From the NCBI RefSeq assembly GCF_036880965.1, contig NZ_JBAJMV010000001.1:186001-250000 (forward strand): a DNA stretch of 64,000 nucleotides, in the 5' to 3' direction. Source of the DNA: JAUASW01 sp036880965. GTDB taxonomy: Bacteria; Pseudomonadota; Gammaproteobacteria; Burkholderiales; Burkholderiaceae_C. Made by a program: the position numbers and the translations under genes. This document shows, in pieces, positions 31,801-40,211 of this stretch; positions within the stretch are counted from its first letter, which is position 1, and every line of letters starts with the position of its first letter. The notes below the pieces were generated by a model. That model did no database searches. It was given only the letters and a program-made list of their open reading frames with translations, and was not told where the DNA came from.

Positions 31801-32514
31801 TCAAGTACCAGCGGCCTGCCAGATTCTTTTGCCGCCCGAGGCCTTGTCGAGGTCGGCGAGCACCGCTTCATGCGCCGCCAACTCGTCTGCCGAGGCTTGC
31901 AGCACCGGCAGCTGGAAACGGCTGAAATCGATGGCGACGCTGCCGACTTCCTTGCTGGCCGAACCAACCTCGCCCGATTCGTCCATCAGCAGCGCATCCT
32001 GGCCGCGGGTCAGGCGGATGTAGACATCGGCCAGCAGCTCCGCGTCCAGCAAGGCGCCGTGCAGCTCGCGCTTGCTGTTGTCCACTTCCAGGCGGCGACA
32101 CAGCGCGTCGAGCGAGTTGGCCTTGCCCGGGTACATGTCGCGCGCCATCAAGAGCGTGTCGCGCACGCCGCCCACGATGTCGGTGATCGGCGGCTTCTTC
32201 AACCGCTTCAGCTCCGCATTGATGAAGCCGATGTCGAAGGGCGCGTTGTGGATCACCAGCTCGGCGCCGGCCAGGAAGGCCAGCAGCTGCTCGGCGATCT
32301 CAGCGAACTTGGGCTTGTCCGACAAGAACTCTTCGGTCAGGCCGTGGACCTTCAAGGCCTCTTCATGGCTGGCCCGCTCGGGGTTGATGTAGAGGTGAAG
32401 GTTGTTGCCGGTGAGCTGGCGATTGACCATCTCCACGCAACCGACTTCGATGACGCGGTCACCACCCTCGGCATAGAGGCCGGTGGTTTCGGTATCGAAA
32501 AAGATCTGGCGCAT
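31801..32514 (-). CDS. dnaQ: DNA polymerase III epsilon subunit (3'-5' exonuclease)
   Basis: This 237-aa proofreading subunit of the replicative polymerase has the three exonuclease motifs: DTETTG (7-12), HNAPFDIGF and the C-terminal HGALLDAELLADVY, with the four acidic residues and the histidine in place. The C-terminal part binds the polymerase alpha subunit. Length is usual for the family. Its start lies 3 bases after the lgt stop, so it is translated from the lgt message. No unusual features were seen. Confidence 0.95.
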   Translation of the reverse strand: MRQIFFDTETTGLYAEGGDRVIEVGCVEMVNRQLTGNNLHLYINPERASHEEALKVHGLTEEFLSDKPKFAEIAEQLLAFLAGAELVIHNAPFDIGFINAELKRLKKPPITDIVGGVRDTLLMARDMYPGKANSLDALCRRLEVDNSKRELHGALLDAELLADVYIRLTRGQDALLMDESGEVGSASKEVGSVAIDFSRFQLPVLQASADELAAHEAVLADLDKASGGKRIWQAAGT

Positions 32515-32517
32515 GGC

Positions 32518-33327
32518 TCAATCCACCTTCTTGCGTGAGGCCCAGAGCCAGATCGCGATGCCGGCCAGAACCATGGGCAACGACAACCACTGGCCCTGGC
32601 TCAGGTTCAGGGCGCGGTAGCCGAGGAAGGAATCGGGCTCGCGGAAGAATTCGGTGACCAGGCGCACCAGGCCGTAGCCGATCAGGAACAGCCCGGACAC
32701 CTGGCCGGTGCGCCGCGGCGCGCGGGCATAGAACCACAGGAGCAGGAACAGCAGCACACCCTCGCCGATGAACTGGTAGAGCTGCGAAGGGTGACGTGGC
32801 ACCGGCACCGCCTCATGCGCTTGCGGGAACACCATGGCCCAGGGCAGGTCCGCACTCGCCGGACGACCCCAGAGTTCGCCGTTGATGAAATTGCCGATGC
32901 GGCCGGCTCCCAGACCCGTGGGCACGCAGGGCGCGATCAGGTCGGTCACCTCGAAGAATTTCCTGCCGCGCAGGCGGGCAAACAGGGCCATGGCCAGGAT
33001 CACGCCCAGCAGGCCGCCGTGGAAGGACATGCCGCCCTCCCAGACCTTGAGCGCGTCCAGCGGATGCACCAGATAGAAGTCCGGCTTGTAGAACAGCACA
33101 TAGCCCAGGCGGCCGCCCAGCACAACGCCCAGCACGCCGAAGAACAGCAGGTCATCCACATCGCGGCGCGACCAGCCGGCTGCGGCGTTCCAGGGCTTGG
33201 CCACCTGGCGGTTGGCCAGCCAGAGAAACAGGCCGAAGGCAGCCAGATAGGTCAGGCCATACCAGTGGATGGCCAAGGGCCCCAGCTGCAGGGCGATCGG
33301 GTTGAACTGCGGATGAACCAGCGGCAT
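32518..33327 (-). CDS. lgt: Prolipoprotein diacylglyceryl transferase
   Basis: This 269-aa inner-membrane enzyme transfers a diacylglyceryl group from phosphatidylglycerol to the lipobox cysteine of prolipoproteins. It has seven hydrophobic segments and the Lgt signature GLGAGRIGNFINGELWG with the essential arginine; YGLTYL and SFHGGLLGVI segments also match. The window itself encodes several candidate lipoprotein clients (DUF302, two Tat-lipoproteins). The gene is followed closely by dnaQ. No ribosome site was obvious before the ATG. Confidence 0.95.
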   Translation of the reverse strand: MPLVHPQFNPIALQLGPLAIHWYGLTYLAAFGLFLWLANRQVAKPWNAAAGWSRRDVDDLLFFGVLGVVLGGRLGYVLFYKPDFYLVHPLDALKVWEGGMSFHGGLLGVILAMALFARLRGRKFFEVTDLIAPCVPTGLGAGRIGNFINGELWGRPASADLPWAMVFPQAHEAVPVPRHPSQLYQFIGEGVLLFLLLWFYARAPRRTGQVSGLFLIGYGLVRLVTEFFREPDSFLGYRALNLSQGQWLSLPMVLAGIAIWLWASRKKVD

Positions 33328-33337
33328 GGGGAATCAG

Positions 33338-33406
33338 GGTCGGGTCAAGGCGCGCATCATAGCCAGCGCGCCCCGACGGCTGCGCCCCGCCCGTCAAGAC
33401 CCGACC
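33338..33406 (-). other. Structured region upstream of lgt
   Basis: A 9-bp perfect inverted repeat GGTCGGGTC/GACCCGACC (33338-33346 and 33398-33406) encloses a second, 7-bp hairpin GGCGCGC/GCGCGCC (33349-33355 and 33366-33372) in the gap between the TPR gene and lgt. It may form a transcript leader or a terminator of the TPR gene; no T run is visible. Confidence 0.45.
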
Positions 33407-33426
33407 ATGCCGGCCCGACCAACGCG

Positions 33427-34428
33427 TCAGCCCAGCTCGGCCAGGCGCTTGCGGGCGTCTTCGAGGTTGCGCAGGTTGGCGCCCTTGTCTCCCACATAGC
33501 GCTGCAGCGCGGCCTTGGCCTGCGCCTTGTCGCCCTTGGCCAGCCATGCCAAGCCCAGGCGGTAGTCGATCGGATAGCCCGCGCTGCCTTCCAGGCTGCG
33601 GGCGCGCTCCAGCAGCGCCACCGCCTCGTCGGGCTTGTTCAACTCGGTCAGCACCCGGGCCAGTCCGTAGCTGCCGGCTGCGTGCTCCGGAAAGTCGCGC
33701 TGCACGCGCTCGAACACGCCCTTGGCCGCATCGTGCTGCTTGGCCGCCATCTGCGAAGCGCCCAGCTGGCTCCAGGACTTGCGCAGGGTTGCGCGCAGTT
33801 CCTTGTTCTCGCCCGGCTTGACCGCAGCCAGCTCGCGCTCGGCCACGGCCCATTGCTTCTCGGCAGACGCCATCTTGGCGCGCAGCAGCTTGCCATGCTC
33901 GGCATTGATCTTTTCAGACTCGGCGATCAGCGCCTGCGCCTTGTCCGCACCGCCGCCGACGATGCCCGGCGCCATCACGTAGTACTGCAAGAGCGATTCG
34001 CGCGCCTCATAGAGCTGCGGATCGAGCTCCACGGCCCGCCTCAGGTTGTCGCGCGACTTGCCGGCGAGCGTTGGCATGCGAAAGACGCTGGCATTCATCG
34101 CCTGCATGCCCGAAAGCGAGCCCAGCACATAGTGGCACAGCGCCGTCGGCGACTGCTTGCCGGTGCAATGCTCCAGGCGGGAGGCGGCGGCGTCGATCTT
34201 CTTTTCCTCGCCCGAGCCCATGGCAATGATGCCCAGAGCGGCCGCCGCCTCGGCATCATCGGCCTTGGCAGACAGCCGTGCCTGCGCCACCCGCTCCAGC
34301 TCGATGGTCTTGCCCGAGTCGACCAGTGCCTGCAATTGCGCGTCCTTGAACTGCGCATGGGCAGTCCCCATGGCCAGGCCCAGCAGCGCTGCCAGCGCGG
34401 TGATCCGATGCGTTTTTTTGGTGGTCAA
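33427..34428 (-). CDS. TPR-repeat exported protein
   Basis: This 333-aa protein has a signal peptide (ITALAALLGLAMGTAHA) and a series of helical repeats typical of tetratricopeptide proteins, for example DNLRRAVELDPQLYEARESLLQYY, KGVFERVQRDFPEHAAGSYGLARVL and AVALLERARSL. TPRs mediate protein-protein contacts in the periplasm. The start is a TTG at 34428: a GGAGGAG site lies 6 bases upstream, and no ATG lies close by. It probably precedes lgt in a transcript. The client is unknown. Confidence 0.82.
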   Translation of the reverse strand: MTTKKTHRITALAALLGLAMGTAHAQFKDAQLQALVDSGKTIELERVAQARLSAKADDAEAAAALGIIAMGSGEEKKIDAAASRLEHCTGKQSPTALCHYVLGSLSGMQAMNASVFRMPTLAGKSRDNLRRAVELDPQLYEARESLLQYYVMAPGIVGGGADKAQALIAESEKINAEHGKLLRAKMASAEKQWAVAERELAAVKPGENKELRATLRKSWSQLGASQMAAKQHDAAKGVFERVQRDFPEHAAGSYGLARVLTELNKPDEAVALLERARSLEGSAGYPIDYRLGLAWLAKGDKAQAKAALQRYVGDKGANLRNLEDARKRLAELG

Positions 34429-34498
34429 TTGTTTCTCCTCCAGAGATGATTTCCTGCCGTCTCTCAACGGCCCTCGCCCATTGCCGTTACCCGGGAAT

Positions 34499-35428
34499 TC
34501 ACCGAGCCCCTCGACTGACTTTGGACACTTGTCGGTGCTGCTTCAACTGCGCTTTTGCATGCGCAACGAAGCGCTGCACCGCCGGCGCCGCATCGGGCCG
34601 CCAGATCAAGCTGGTCTCGCACACCGGTGCCGCGTCGCGGACGCGTTTGTACACGACGCCGCTGCGCTGCAGCTCCATCAGCCCTTCCGGCACCCAGGCC
34701 ACGCCGATGTCGGCCGACACCAGGTTGACGATGGTCTGCATCTGGATCGCCTCCTGCACGATGCGCGGCGTGGCGCCATGGTCGCGGTAGAAAGCGAGCA
34801 CCGCGTCAAACAGGGACGGCGCGATTTCGCGCGGGAAGATCACGAGCGCCAGGGCCAGCACCTCCTTGGCCGAGAGGCGGGCTCGGCCGGCCAGGGCCTC
34901 TTCGGCGCTCATCGCCAGCACCAGCGGCTCGCGCGCCACGGTCAGCGCCTCGAAGCCTGCCGGCAGAGCGCCTGGCGCGTGGATGATGAAGCCGGCATCG
35001 AGGTCGCCGGAAGCGAACTCCCGCAGTTGCACGTCCAGCGTGGCCTCGCGCAGGCTCAACTCGATGTCGGGATGCTGTTCGCGAAAGGCGCGCAGCCACC
35101 GCGGCAGGTCGCCGTAGCCCACCGTCGAGACAAACCCCAGGCGCACCCGGCCGCGCTGGCCCTGCGCCGCAGCCTGCACCAGCGGCGCGAGCGCCTGCGC
35201 CTCGGCGAGCAGGCGCTGGGCTGGCTGCAGGAGCGCAGCGCCCGCCGGCGTCAGCTGCACGGAACGGCTGCTGCGCTCGAACAACGTGGCGCCAAGCTCC
35301 GCCTCCAACTTGCGGATCGCCATCGTCAGCGGCGGCTGCGTCATGTGCAGCCGGGTGGCGGCACGGCCGAAATGCAGCTCCTCCGCCACGGCGATGAACT
35401 GGCGCAGGCTTCGCAGCTCGATGCTCAT
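34499..35428 (-). CDS. LysR-family regulator divergent from ilvD
   Basis: This 309-aa regulator has the LysR N-terminal helix-turn-helix (LRQFIAVAEELHFGRAATRLHMTQPPLTMAIRKLE) and a periplasmic-binding-protein-like effector domain. It is divergent from ilvD, and a LysR-type T-N11-A box overlaps its own start codon, so it probably controls ilvD and itself. The effector is unknown; a branched-chain keto acid or precursor is a reasonable guess from context. The sequence is intact and of normal length. Confidence 0.92.
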   Translation of the reverse strand: MSIELRSLRQFIAVAEELHFGRAATRLHMTQPPLTMAIRKLEAELGATLFERSSRSVQLTPAGAALLQPAQRLLAEAQALAPLVQAAAQGQRGRVRLGFVSTVGYGDLPRWLRAFREQHPDIELSLREATLDVQLREFASGDLDAGFIIHAPGALPAGFEALTVAREPLVLAMSAEEALAGRARLSAKEVLALALVIFPREIAPSLFDAVLAFYRDHGATPRIVQEAIQMQTIVNLVSADIGVAWVPEGLMELQRSGVVYKRVRDAAPVCETSLIWRPDAAPAVQRFVAHAKAQLKQHRQVSKVSRGAR

Positions 35429-35449
35429 TGATTCTCCAAACGTATCAAT
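35427..35449. promoter_or_regulatory. LysR-type operator between lysR and ilvD
   Basis: ATTGAT and ATCAAT (35427-35432 and 35444-35449) form a perfect 6-bp inverted repeat around the T-N11-A spacing usual for LysR regulators. The left arm overlaps the lysR ATG, which suits autorepression. An AT-rich TATATT stretch near 35463-35468 may be an ilvD -10 box. Confidence 0.65.
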
Positions 35450-35529
35450 CTAGGCGAAAGAATATATTTGATCAGCAAACTCCACCGCTTCATACTGCGC
35501 CGATCCCAGCCAGCCATCCAGCCTGAACC

Positions 35530-37209
35530 ATGAGCTTCAACCGCCGTTCCAAGAACATCACCGAAGGCGTTGCCCGCGCCCCGAACCGCTCCATGTACTA
35601 CGGCATGGGCTATGAGGAAGGCGACTTCGGCAAGCCGATGATCGGCATCGCCAATGGCCACTCCACGATCACGCCCTGCAACTCCGGCCTGCAAAAGCTC
35701 GCAGATGCGGCCGTCATCGGCCTGAAGGCCGCCGGCGCCAATGCCCAGCTGTTCGGCACGCCGACCATCTCCGACGGCATGGCCATGGGCACGGAGGGCA
35801 TGAAGTACAGCCTGGTGTCGCGCGAGGTGATTTCAGATTGCGTGGAAACCTGCGTCGGCGGCCAGTGGCTGGACGGCGTGATGGTGATCGGCGGCTGCGA
35901 CAAGAACATGCCCGGCGGCATGATGGGCATGCTGCGCGCCAATGTGCCGGCCATCTACATCTATGGCGGCACGATCAAGCCCGGCCACTACAAGGGCCAG
36001 GACCTGAACATCGTCAGCGTGTTCGAGGCCGTGGGCCAGTTCTCGGCCGGCAAGATGAGCGAAGAGGACTTCTGCCAGATCGAGAAGCGCGCCATTCCCG
36101 GCAGCGGTTCCTGCGGCGGCATGTACACGGCCAACACCATGAGCTCGGCCTTCGAGGCCCTGGGCATGAGTCTGCCCTACTCCTCCTCGATGTCCAACGT
36201 CGAGAACGAGGTGGTCGAGAACACCAAGCGCGCGGCCGAGGTCCTGGTCGCGGCGGTCAAGGCCGACCTGAAGCCACGCGACATCGTCACCAAGAAGGCC
36301 ATCGAGAACGCCGTGGCGGTCATCATGGCCACCGGCGGCTCTACCAACGCCGTGCTGCATTTCCTGGCCATTGCGCACGCGGCCGAAGTCGACTGGACCA
36401 TCGACGACTTCGAGCGCATGCGCAAGAAGATTCCGGTGCTGTGCGACCTGAAGCCCAGCGGCAAGTACCTGGCCGTGGACCTGCACAAGGCCGGCGGCGT
36501 GCCGGCAGTGATGAAGGAACTGCTCAAGCACGGCCTCTTGCATGGCGACTGCATCACCATCACCGGCAAGACCGTGGCCGAGAACCTGGCCAGCGTGCCC
36601 GACCTGAGCGCCGAGCAGGACGTGATCCGTGCCGTCGAGAAGGCCATCTATGCGCAGGGCCATCTGGCCATCCTGCGCGGCAATCTCTCACCGGAAGGCT
36701 GCGTGGCCAAGATCACCGGCCTGATGAGTCCGGTGATGACCGGCCCGGCCCGCGTGTTCGAAGACGAGCAATCGGCCCTGGCCGCCATCATGGCCAAGCA
36801 GATCAAAGCCGGCGACATCATGGTGCTGCGCTATCTCGGCCCCAAGGGTGGACCGGGCATGCCCGAGATGCTGGCGCCCACCGGCGCACTGATAGGCCAG
36901 GGCCTGGGCGAGAGCGTGGGCCTGATCACCGACGGCCGCTTCTCGGGCGGCACCTGGGGCATGGTGGTCGGCCATGTCGCGCCCGAAGCTTATGAGGGCG
37001 GCACCATTGCCCTGGTGCAGGAAGGCGACTCGATCACCATCGATGCGCATCAATTGCTGCTGCAGCTGAATGTCAGCGACGAGGAGATTGCCAAACGGCG
37101 CAGCGCCTGGGTCAAGCCGGCGCCGCGTTACACGCGCGGCGTCTTGGCCAAGTTCGCCAAGAATGCTTCCAGCGCCAGTTCTGGCGCGGTGCTGGACCGT
37201 TTCGAGTAA
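35530..37209 (+). CDS. ilvD: Dihydroxy-acid dehydratase
   Basis: This 559-aa Fe-S enzyme converts 2,3-dihydroxy-3-methyl acids to 2-oxo acids in the valine and isoleucine pathway. It has the family cysteines in TPCNSGLQ, GGCDKNMPGGMMG and GSGSCGGMYTANTMSSAFEALG that carry the cluster, and the C-terminal GRFSGGTWGMVVGHVAPEA. Length is normal. It is divergent from the LysR gene. No sign of disruption. Confidence 0.96.
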   Translation: MSFNRRSKNITEGVARAPNRSMYYGMGYEEGDFGKPMIGIANGHSTITPCNSGLQKLADAAVIGLKAAGANAQLFGTPTISDGMAMGTEGMKYSLVSREVISDCVETCVGGQWLDGVMVIGGCDKNMPGGMMGMLRANVPAIYIYGGTIKPGHYKGQDLNIVSVFEAVGQFSAGKMSEEDFCQIEKRAIPGSGSCGGMYTANTMSSAFEALGMSLPYSSSMSNVENEVVENTKRAAEVLVAAVKADLKPRDIVTKKAIENAVAVIMATGGSTNAVLHFLAIAHAAEVDWTIDDFERMRKKIPVLCDLKPSGKYLAVDLHKAGGVPAVMKELLKHGLLHGDCITITGKTVAENLASVPDLSAEQDVIRAVEKAIYAQGHLAILRGNLSPEGCVAKITGLMSPVMTGPARVFEDEQSALAAIMAKQIKAGDIMVLRYLGPKGGPGMPEMLAPTGALIGQGLGESVGLITDGRFSGGTWGMVVGHVAPEAYEGGTIALVQEGDSITIDAHQLLLQLNVSDEEIAKRRSAWVKPAPRYTRGVLAKFAKNASSASSGAVLDRFE

Positions 37210-37239
37210 GTCAGCAAGCAAGAGGGCAAGGCGCCCTGG

Positions 37240-37485
37240 CTACCGGCGCCGCGAGTTGTCATCGCGGCCCAGTGCCGCCATCTGCTTCTGGCGGCGGGCT
37301 TCCTTGCGCTGGTCCAGCCTGTCCATGGCCAGCCGCGTGGTGCGGCCGCTGCTGTCGGACCAGGCCCACCAGACAACTGCCATGCCAAAGGGCGACAAGA
37401 CCCAGAGCCAGCTCAGGTTTTCGACCGGCCCGAAGCCGATCAGCTTGAGCGCGAGGCCCAGCACACCGATGATGATAAAAAACAT
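37240..37485 (-). CDS. Small Trp-rich membrane protein
   Basis: This 81-aa protein has two hydrophobic segments (MFFIIIGVLGLALKLIGFG and LSWLWVLSPFGMAVVWWAWSD) followed by a strongly basic C-terminal tail. It matches the TIGR04438 'small Trp-rich protein' pattern seen across Burkholderiales; function unknown. The open frame continues upstream to 37722, but only the form from the ATG at 37485 shows the family start. It is divergent from the cytochrome gene at 37604. Confidence 0.85.
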   Translation of the reverse strand: MFFIIIGVLGLALKLIGFGPVENLSWLWVLSPFGMAVVWWAWSDSSGRTTRLAMDRLDQRKEARRQKQMAALGRDDNSRRR

Positions 37486-37603
37486 GGCTTCCGTCCTGTG
37501 TTGCCATGCTCGGCAAGGGGGCCGGGCATGCATACAATCATCCGCAGAAACTGCGCTGGCCTGACTGTAGTCCAGAACGATCTCCCTCCTTCGAAAGGAA
37601 ATC

Positions 37604-37927
37604 ATGAAGTCCCTGTCCACCCTGATTGCCCTGAGCGCCGCCCTGCTGGCCGCTCCTGCCGCCTTCGCCAATGCCGAACTGGCGCAGAAGAAGAATTGCA
37701 TGAGCTGCCACCAGGTCGACAAGAAGGTGGTCGGCCCTGCCTACAAGGAAGTGGCCGCCAAGTACAAGGGGCAGAAAGATGCTGTGACCTACCTGGCCGA
37801 GCGCATCGTCAAGGGCAGCGTGCCCGGCAAGATCGTCTTCGGCGGCCCCATGGGCATGCCTCCGAACGCACAAGTCACCGAGGCCGAAGCCAAGCAGTTG
37901 GCCACCTGGGTGCTGTCGATCAAGTGA
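37604..37927 (+). CDS. Class I cytochrome c551/c552-type protein
   Basis: This 107-aa exported cytochrome has a signal peptide ending at AAFANA, the motif CMSCH (C32, C35, H36) and a C-terminal MGMPPN segment with the methionine ligand. It closely resembles the cytochrome at 3491 and the C-terminal haem domain of SoxD. It would shuttle electrons in the periplasm. The start has AAAGGAAATC upstream. A strong bidirectional terminator follows the stop. Confidence 0.9.
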   Translation: MKSLSTLIALSAALLAAPAAFANAELAQKKNCMSCHQVDKKVVGPAYKEVAAKYKGQKDAVTYLAERIVKGSVPGKIVFGGPMGMPPNAQVTEAEAKQLATWVLSIK

Positions 37928-37952
37928 TGCCGCGGCACTTGCCGCAATGACG

Positions 37953-37980
37953 AAAAGGCCGTGCTCTGCATGGCCTTTTT
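37953..37980. terminator. Bidirectional intrinsic terminator
   Basis: AAAAGGCCGTGC (37953-37964) pairs with GCATGGCCTTTT (37968-37979) with one G.U, closing a TCT loop, and runs of T on the plus strand and of A (T on the minus) flank it. It sits between the convergent cytochrome gene and the large secreted-protein gene and can end transcription from both. Confidence 0.85.
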
Positions 37981-37998
37981 ACGTTTCATGCTCTCGGC

Positions 37999-40209
37999 TC
38001 AGCGCCGAGGGCGCACGGACCACACCGGGTTGGCGTTGAAGTCCGTCACGATCTGCCCCCAGTTCGAGGCCGCACGCATGCGGTCGTAGGCCGCCTGCGC
38101 GCCAGAGGAGCCATGCTCCACAGCATAGGCCAGGGCCGGTTGCAGATTGCCCCAGTAGCTGGTGGACTCGGGGAAGTTGCCGCCACGCAGATCGCCCGCG
38201 CTGCGCGGGCCCGGCAGGCCGGCGCTGAAGGTGGCGTCGTACAGCGCCCCCATGCTGGCAGGCCAGGGGCCCTTGCCGCCATCCCAGTCGGGCAGGTCGG
38301 TCAGCGCCACCACCATGTTGTAGACACCCGCATCGCGGTACAGCCACTCGCTCGCGCCGGCACCTCCGAAGCGGCCGACGATGCTGCGCGCCTTCCAGGC
38401 GAAAAACTCACCGAGCCGCGCGCGCGCCGCCTCGCTGATCGAAGGAGCCATCGCCAGCGCGTAGCCGTATGCCGCGGTATAGAAATCCTGCATCCAGCCC
38501 GCATCGGTGACCTTGCCATCGGTAGCCGTTCCATAGGCGTCGCCATAGGGCGTGACGATGCCAAACGGGTGGTTCGCCTGGGCCACGAAAGTGGCGTGGT
38601 TGAAGTCGATGTTGGCTTCCAGCGAACGGATGAACTCAGCTCGCAGCGCGGTGTCGGCATCAGGCGTCAGGCTGGCCGCCTGGGCCAGCGTGCGCACCGC
38701 CCAGGCGGCTCCGCGCACAGTGTTGGCGCCTGCATTCGACCTGAACAGACCGGCGCTGCCGTTGCGGTTCGGGTAGGGGCCGCCATCCACATTGCTCAGG
38801 TAGTTGTAGGTGGCCGCGAACTGCAGTTGCTCCATGAAGAACCAGCGCCCGCTGACCAGGTAGGCCATGAAGCCGACCGATGGATGGTGCGAGATCGCCC
38901 AGGCAGGAGCGGCTGTGCCGCTGCCGGCGACCGGGTGATCGTCCGTCGTCGAAGCGTTGAGGCTGGTCTTCGGGTAGCTGCTGAACAGCAGCGGCCGGTT
39001 GGTCTTCTCGTCGCGGTAGTGGATGCCCCAGCGGCCGGCGCTGTAACCATTGCGCTGAAGACCGGCCCAGAGCCCTGCCGCATCGCTGCAAAGGTAGAGC
39101 ACATCCCATTCGGGCAGCACGCCAATGGTGGGCTGGTAGCCTGCCGTACTCATGCCGGCCGTGAAGCCCCCCAGCTGCAAGGGCGTGAACGTCGCAGGCA
39201 CGCGACTCACGGCAGCGGCCGTGGCCGGTACGGTGGCCGAGTAGCTGGGCACCAGGCGCGTCGACTGCAAATACATTGGCTCGTGGCGCACGCTCAGTTG
39301 CGGATCGTTGCCCAGCCAGTGGGCAAGTCCCGCGCCGTCGAGCAAAGGCGTGCGGCAATGGTGGGGTAGATCGATGCTACGGCTGAAGCGACTGTTGCCA
39401 CCCAGGCTGAAGCGGTAGCTGGCACTCTTGTTGGTCGCACCAGCCACGCGGATGTAGCCGTTCTCTATCCAGGGCAGGACCTCCACGGCGCCACCTGCAT
39501 ACAGCCGCACTTCCAGCCAGGCCACCAGGTGGGGATCGCTGCCCACCGGCCTGCGGTAGATCCAGGACGACATCTCGGGCCCCGCCACCCAGGCGAGGAA
39601 GGGGCTGTCCCAGTCGCTGCCCGACCAGGCGGCAGCGCCGAGGCTGCCGGCGTCGATGCTGGCGCTCAGACCTGTGGCCTTGAGTTCGGCCAGCCCCAGC
39701 TCGGCAGCCGGCGCCGAAGGCCTCTGGGCCGTGAAGCTCAGCGTCGACGCCTGGTTGGCCTGCAGGCTGCAGTGTCCCGACACGACAGCGAACTTGGCAC
39801 TACCGTCCGGCCAGCGGTTCTTGACCACGCACTGGCTCTGAGCGATCGACAATACCGGCACCTGGTCGGCCGGCACGTCGCCCTGGCGGAAGGCGAATCC
39901 GAGCGTGAAAGCATGGGTGCCGGTGCTCGGAGCCAGCAGACTGAACTGCATGGCGCCGGCCGGCGAAGGAGCAGGCGCTGGGCTGGGCGCTGGCGATGGG
40001 GCGGGTACAGGCGCCGGCGATGGAGCAGGAGCAGGAGCAGGAGCAGGAGCCGGCACCGGCGCAGGGCTCGGGGCCGGCGTTGGCGCAGGAGCGGGGGTAG
40101 TTCCTCCCCCACCGCCGCCACAGGCACTCAGTGTGGCAGCCCCCAGGCTGCCGGACATCAGCCGCAAGAAGTCGCGCCGGCCGGACCGCATCTCTCTCAT
40201 CTTCGCCAT
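37999..40209 (-). CDS. Large Tat-lipoprotein of unknown function with Pro-rich linker
   Basis: I do not recognise a named family for this 736-aa protein with confidence. It has R11-R12 (GRRDFLRLMSG) and a lipobox LSAC at C30 followed by six glycines, then a Pro/Ala linker of about 50 residues, and a large C-terminal region that shows a beta-rich first half (GTHAFTLGFAFRQGDVPADQ) and a helical second half (FRSNAGANTVRGAAWAVRTLAQAA) that looks like an alpha-toroid. Some polysaccharide lyases have a similar mix of parts, but no catalytic motif was found. The start chosen (40209) follows the stop of the upstream gene by 2 bases, implying coupling. Confidence 0.75.
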   Translation of the reverse strand: MAKMREMRSGRRDFLRLMSGSLGAATLSACGGGGGGTTPAPAPTPAPSPAPVPAPAPAPAPAPSPAPVPAPSPAPSPAPAPSPAGAMQFSLLAPSTGTHAFTLGFAFRQGDVPADQVPVLSIAQSQCVVKNRWPDGSAKFAVVSGHCSLQANQASTLSFTAQRPSAPAAELGLAELKATGLSASIDAGSLGAAAWSGSDWDSPFLAWVAGPEMSSWIYRRPVGSDPHLVAWLEVRLYAGGAVEVLPWIENGYIRVAGATNKSASYRFSLGGNSRFSRSIDLPHHCRTPLLDGAGLAHWLGNDPQLSVRHEPMYLQSTRLVPSYSATVPATAAAVSRVPATFTPLQLGGFTAGMSTAGYQPTIGVLPEWDVLYLCSDAAGLWAGLQRNGYSAGRWGIHYRDEKTNRPLLFSSYPKTSLNASTTDDHPVAGSGTAAPAWAISHHPSVGFMAYLVSGRWFFMEQLQFAATYNYLSNVDGGPYPNRNGSAGLFRSNAGANTVRGAAWAVRTLAQAASLTPDADTALRAEFIRSLEANIDFNHATFVAQANHPFGIVTPYGDAYGTATDGKVTDAGWMQDFYTAAYGYALAMAPSISEAARARLGEFFAWKARSIVGRFGGAGASEWLYRDAGVYNMVVALTDLPDWDGGKGPWPASMGALYDATFSAGLPGPRSAGDLRGGNFPESTSYWGNLQPALAYAVEHGSSGAQAAYDRMRAASNWGQIVTDFNANPVWSVRPRR

Positions 40210-40211
40210 CG

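Noticed and set aside
39960..40100. Tandem repeats in the Pro-rich linker as a possible CRISPR or VNTR array
   Set aside because: The repetition is a codon-level effect of Ala/Pro linkers in frame; units are short and irregular, with no spacers.
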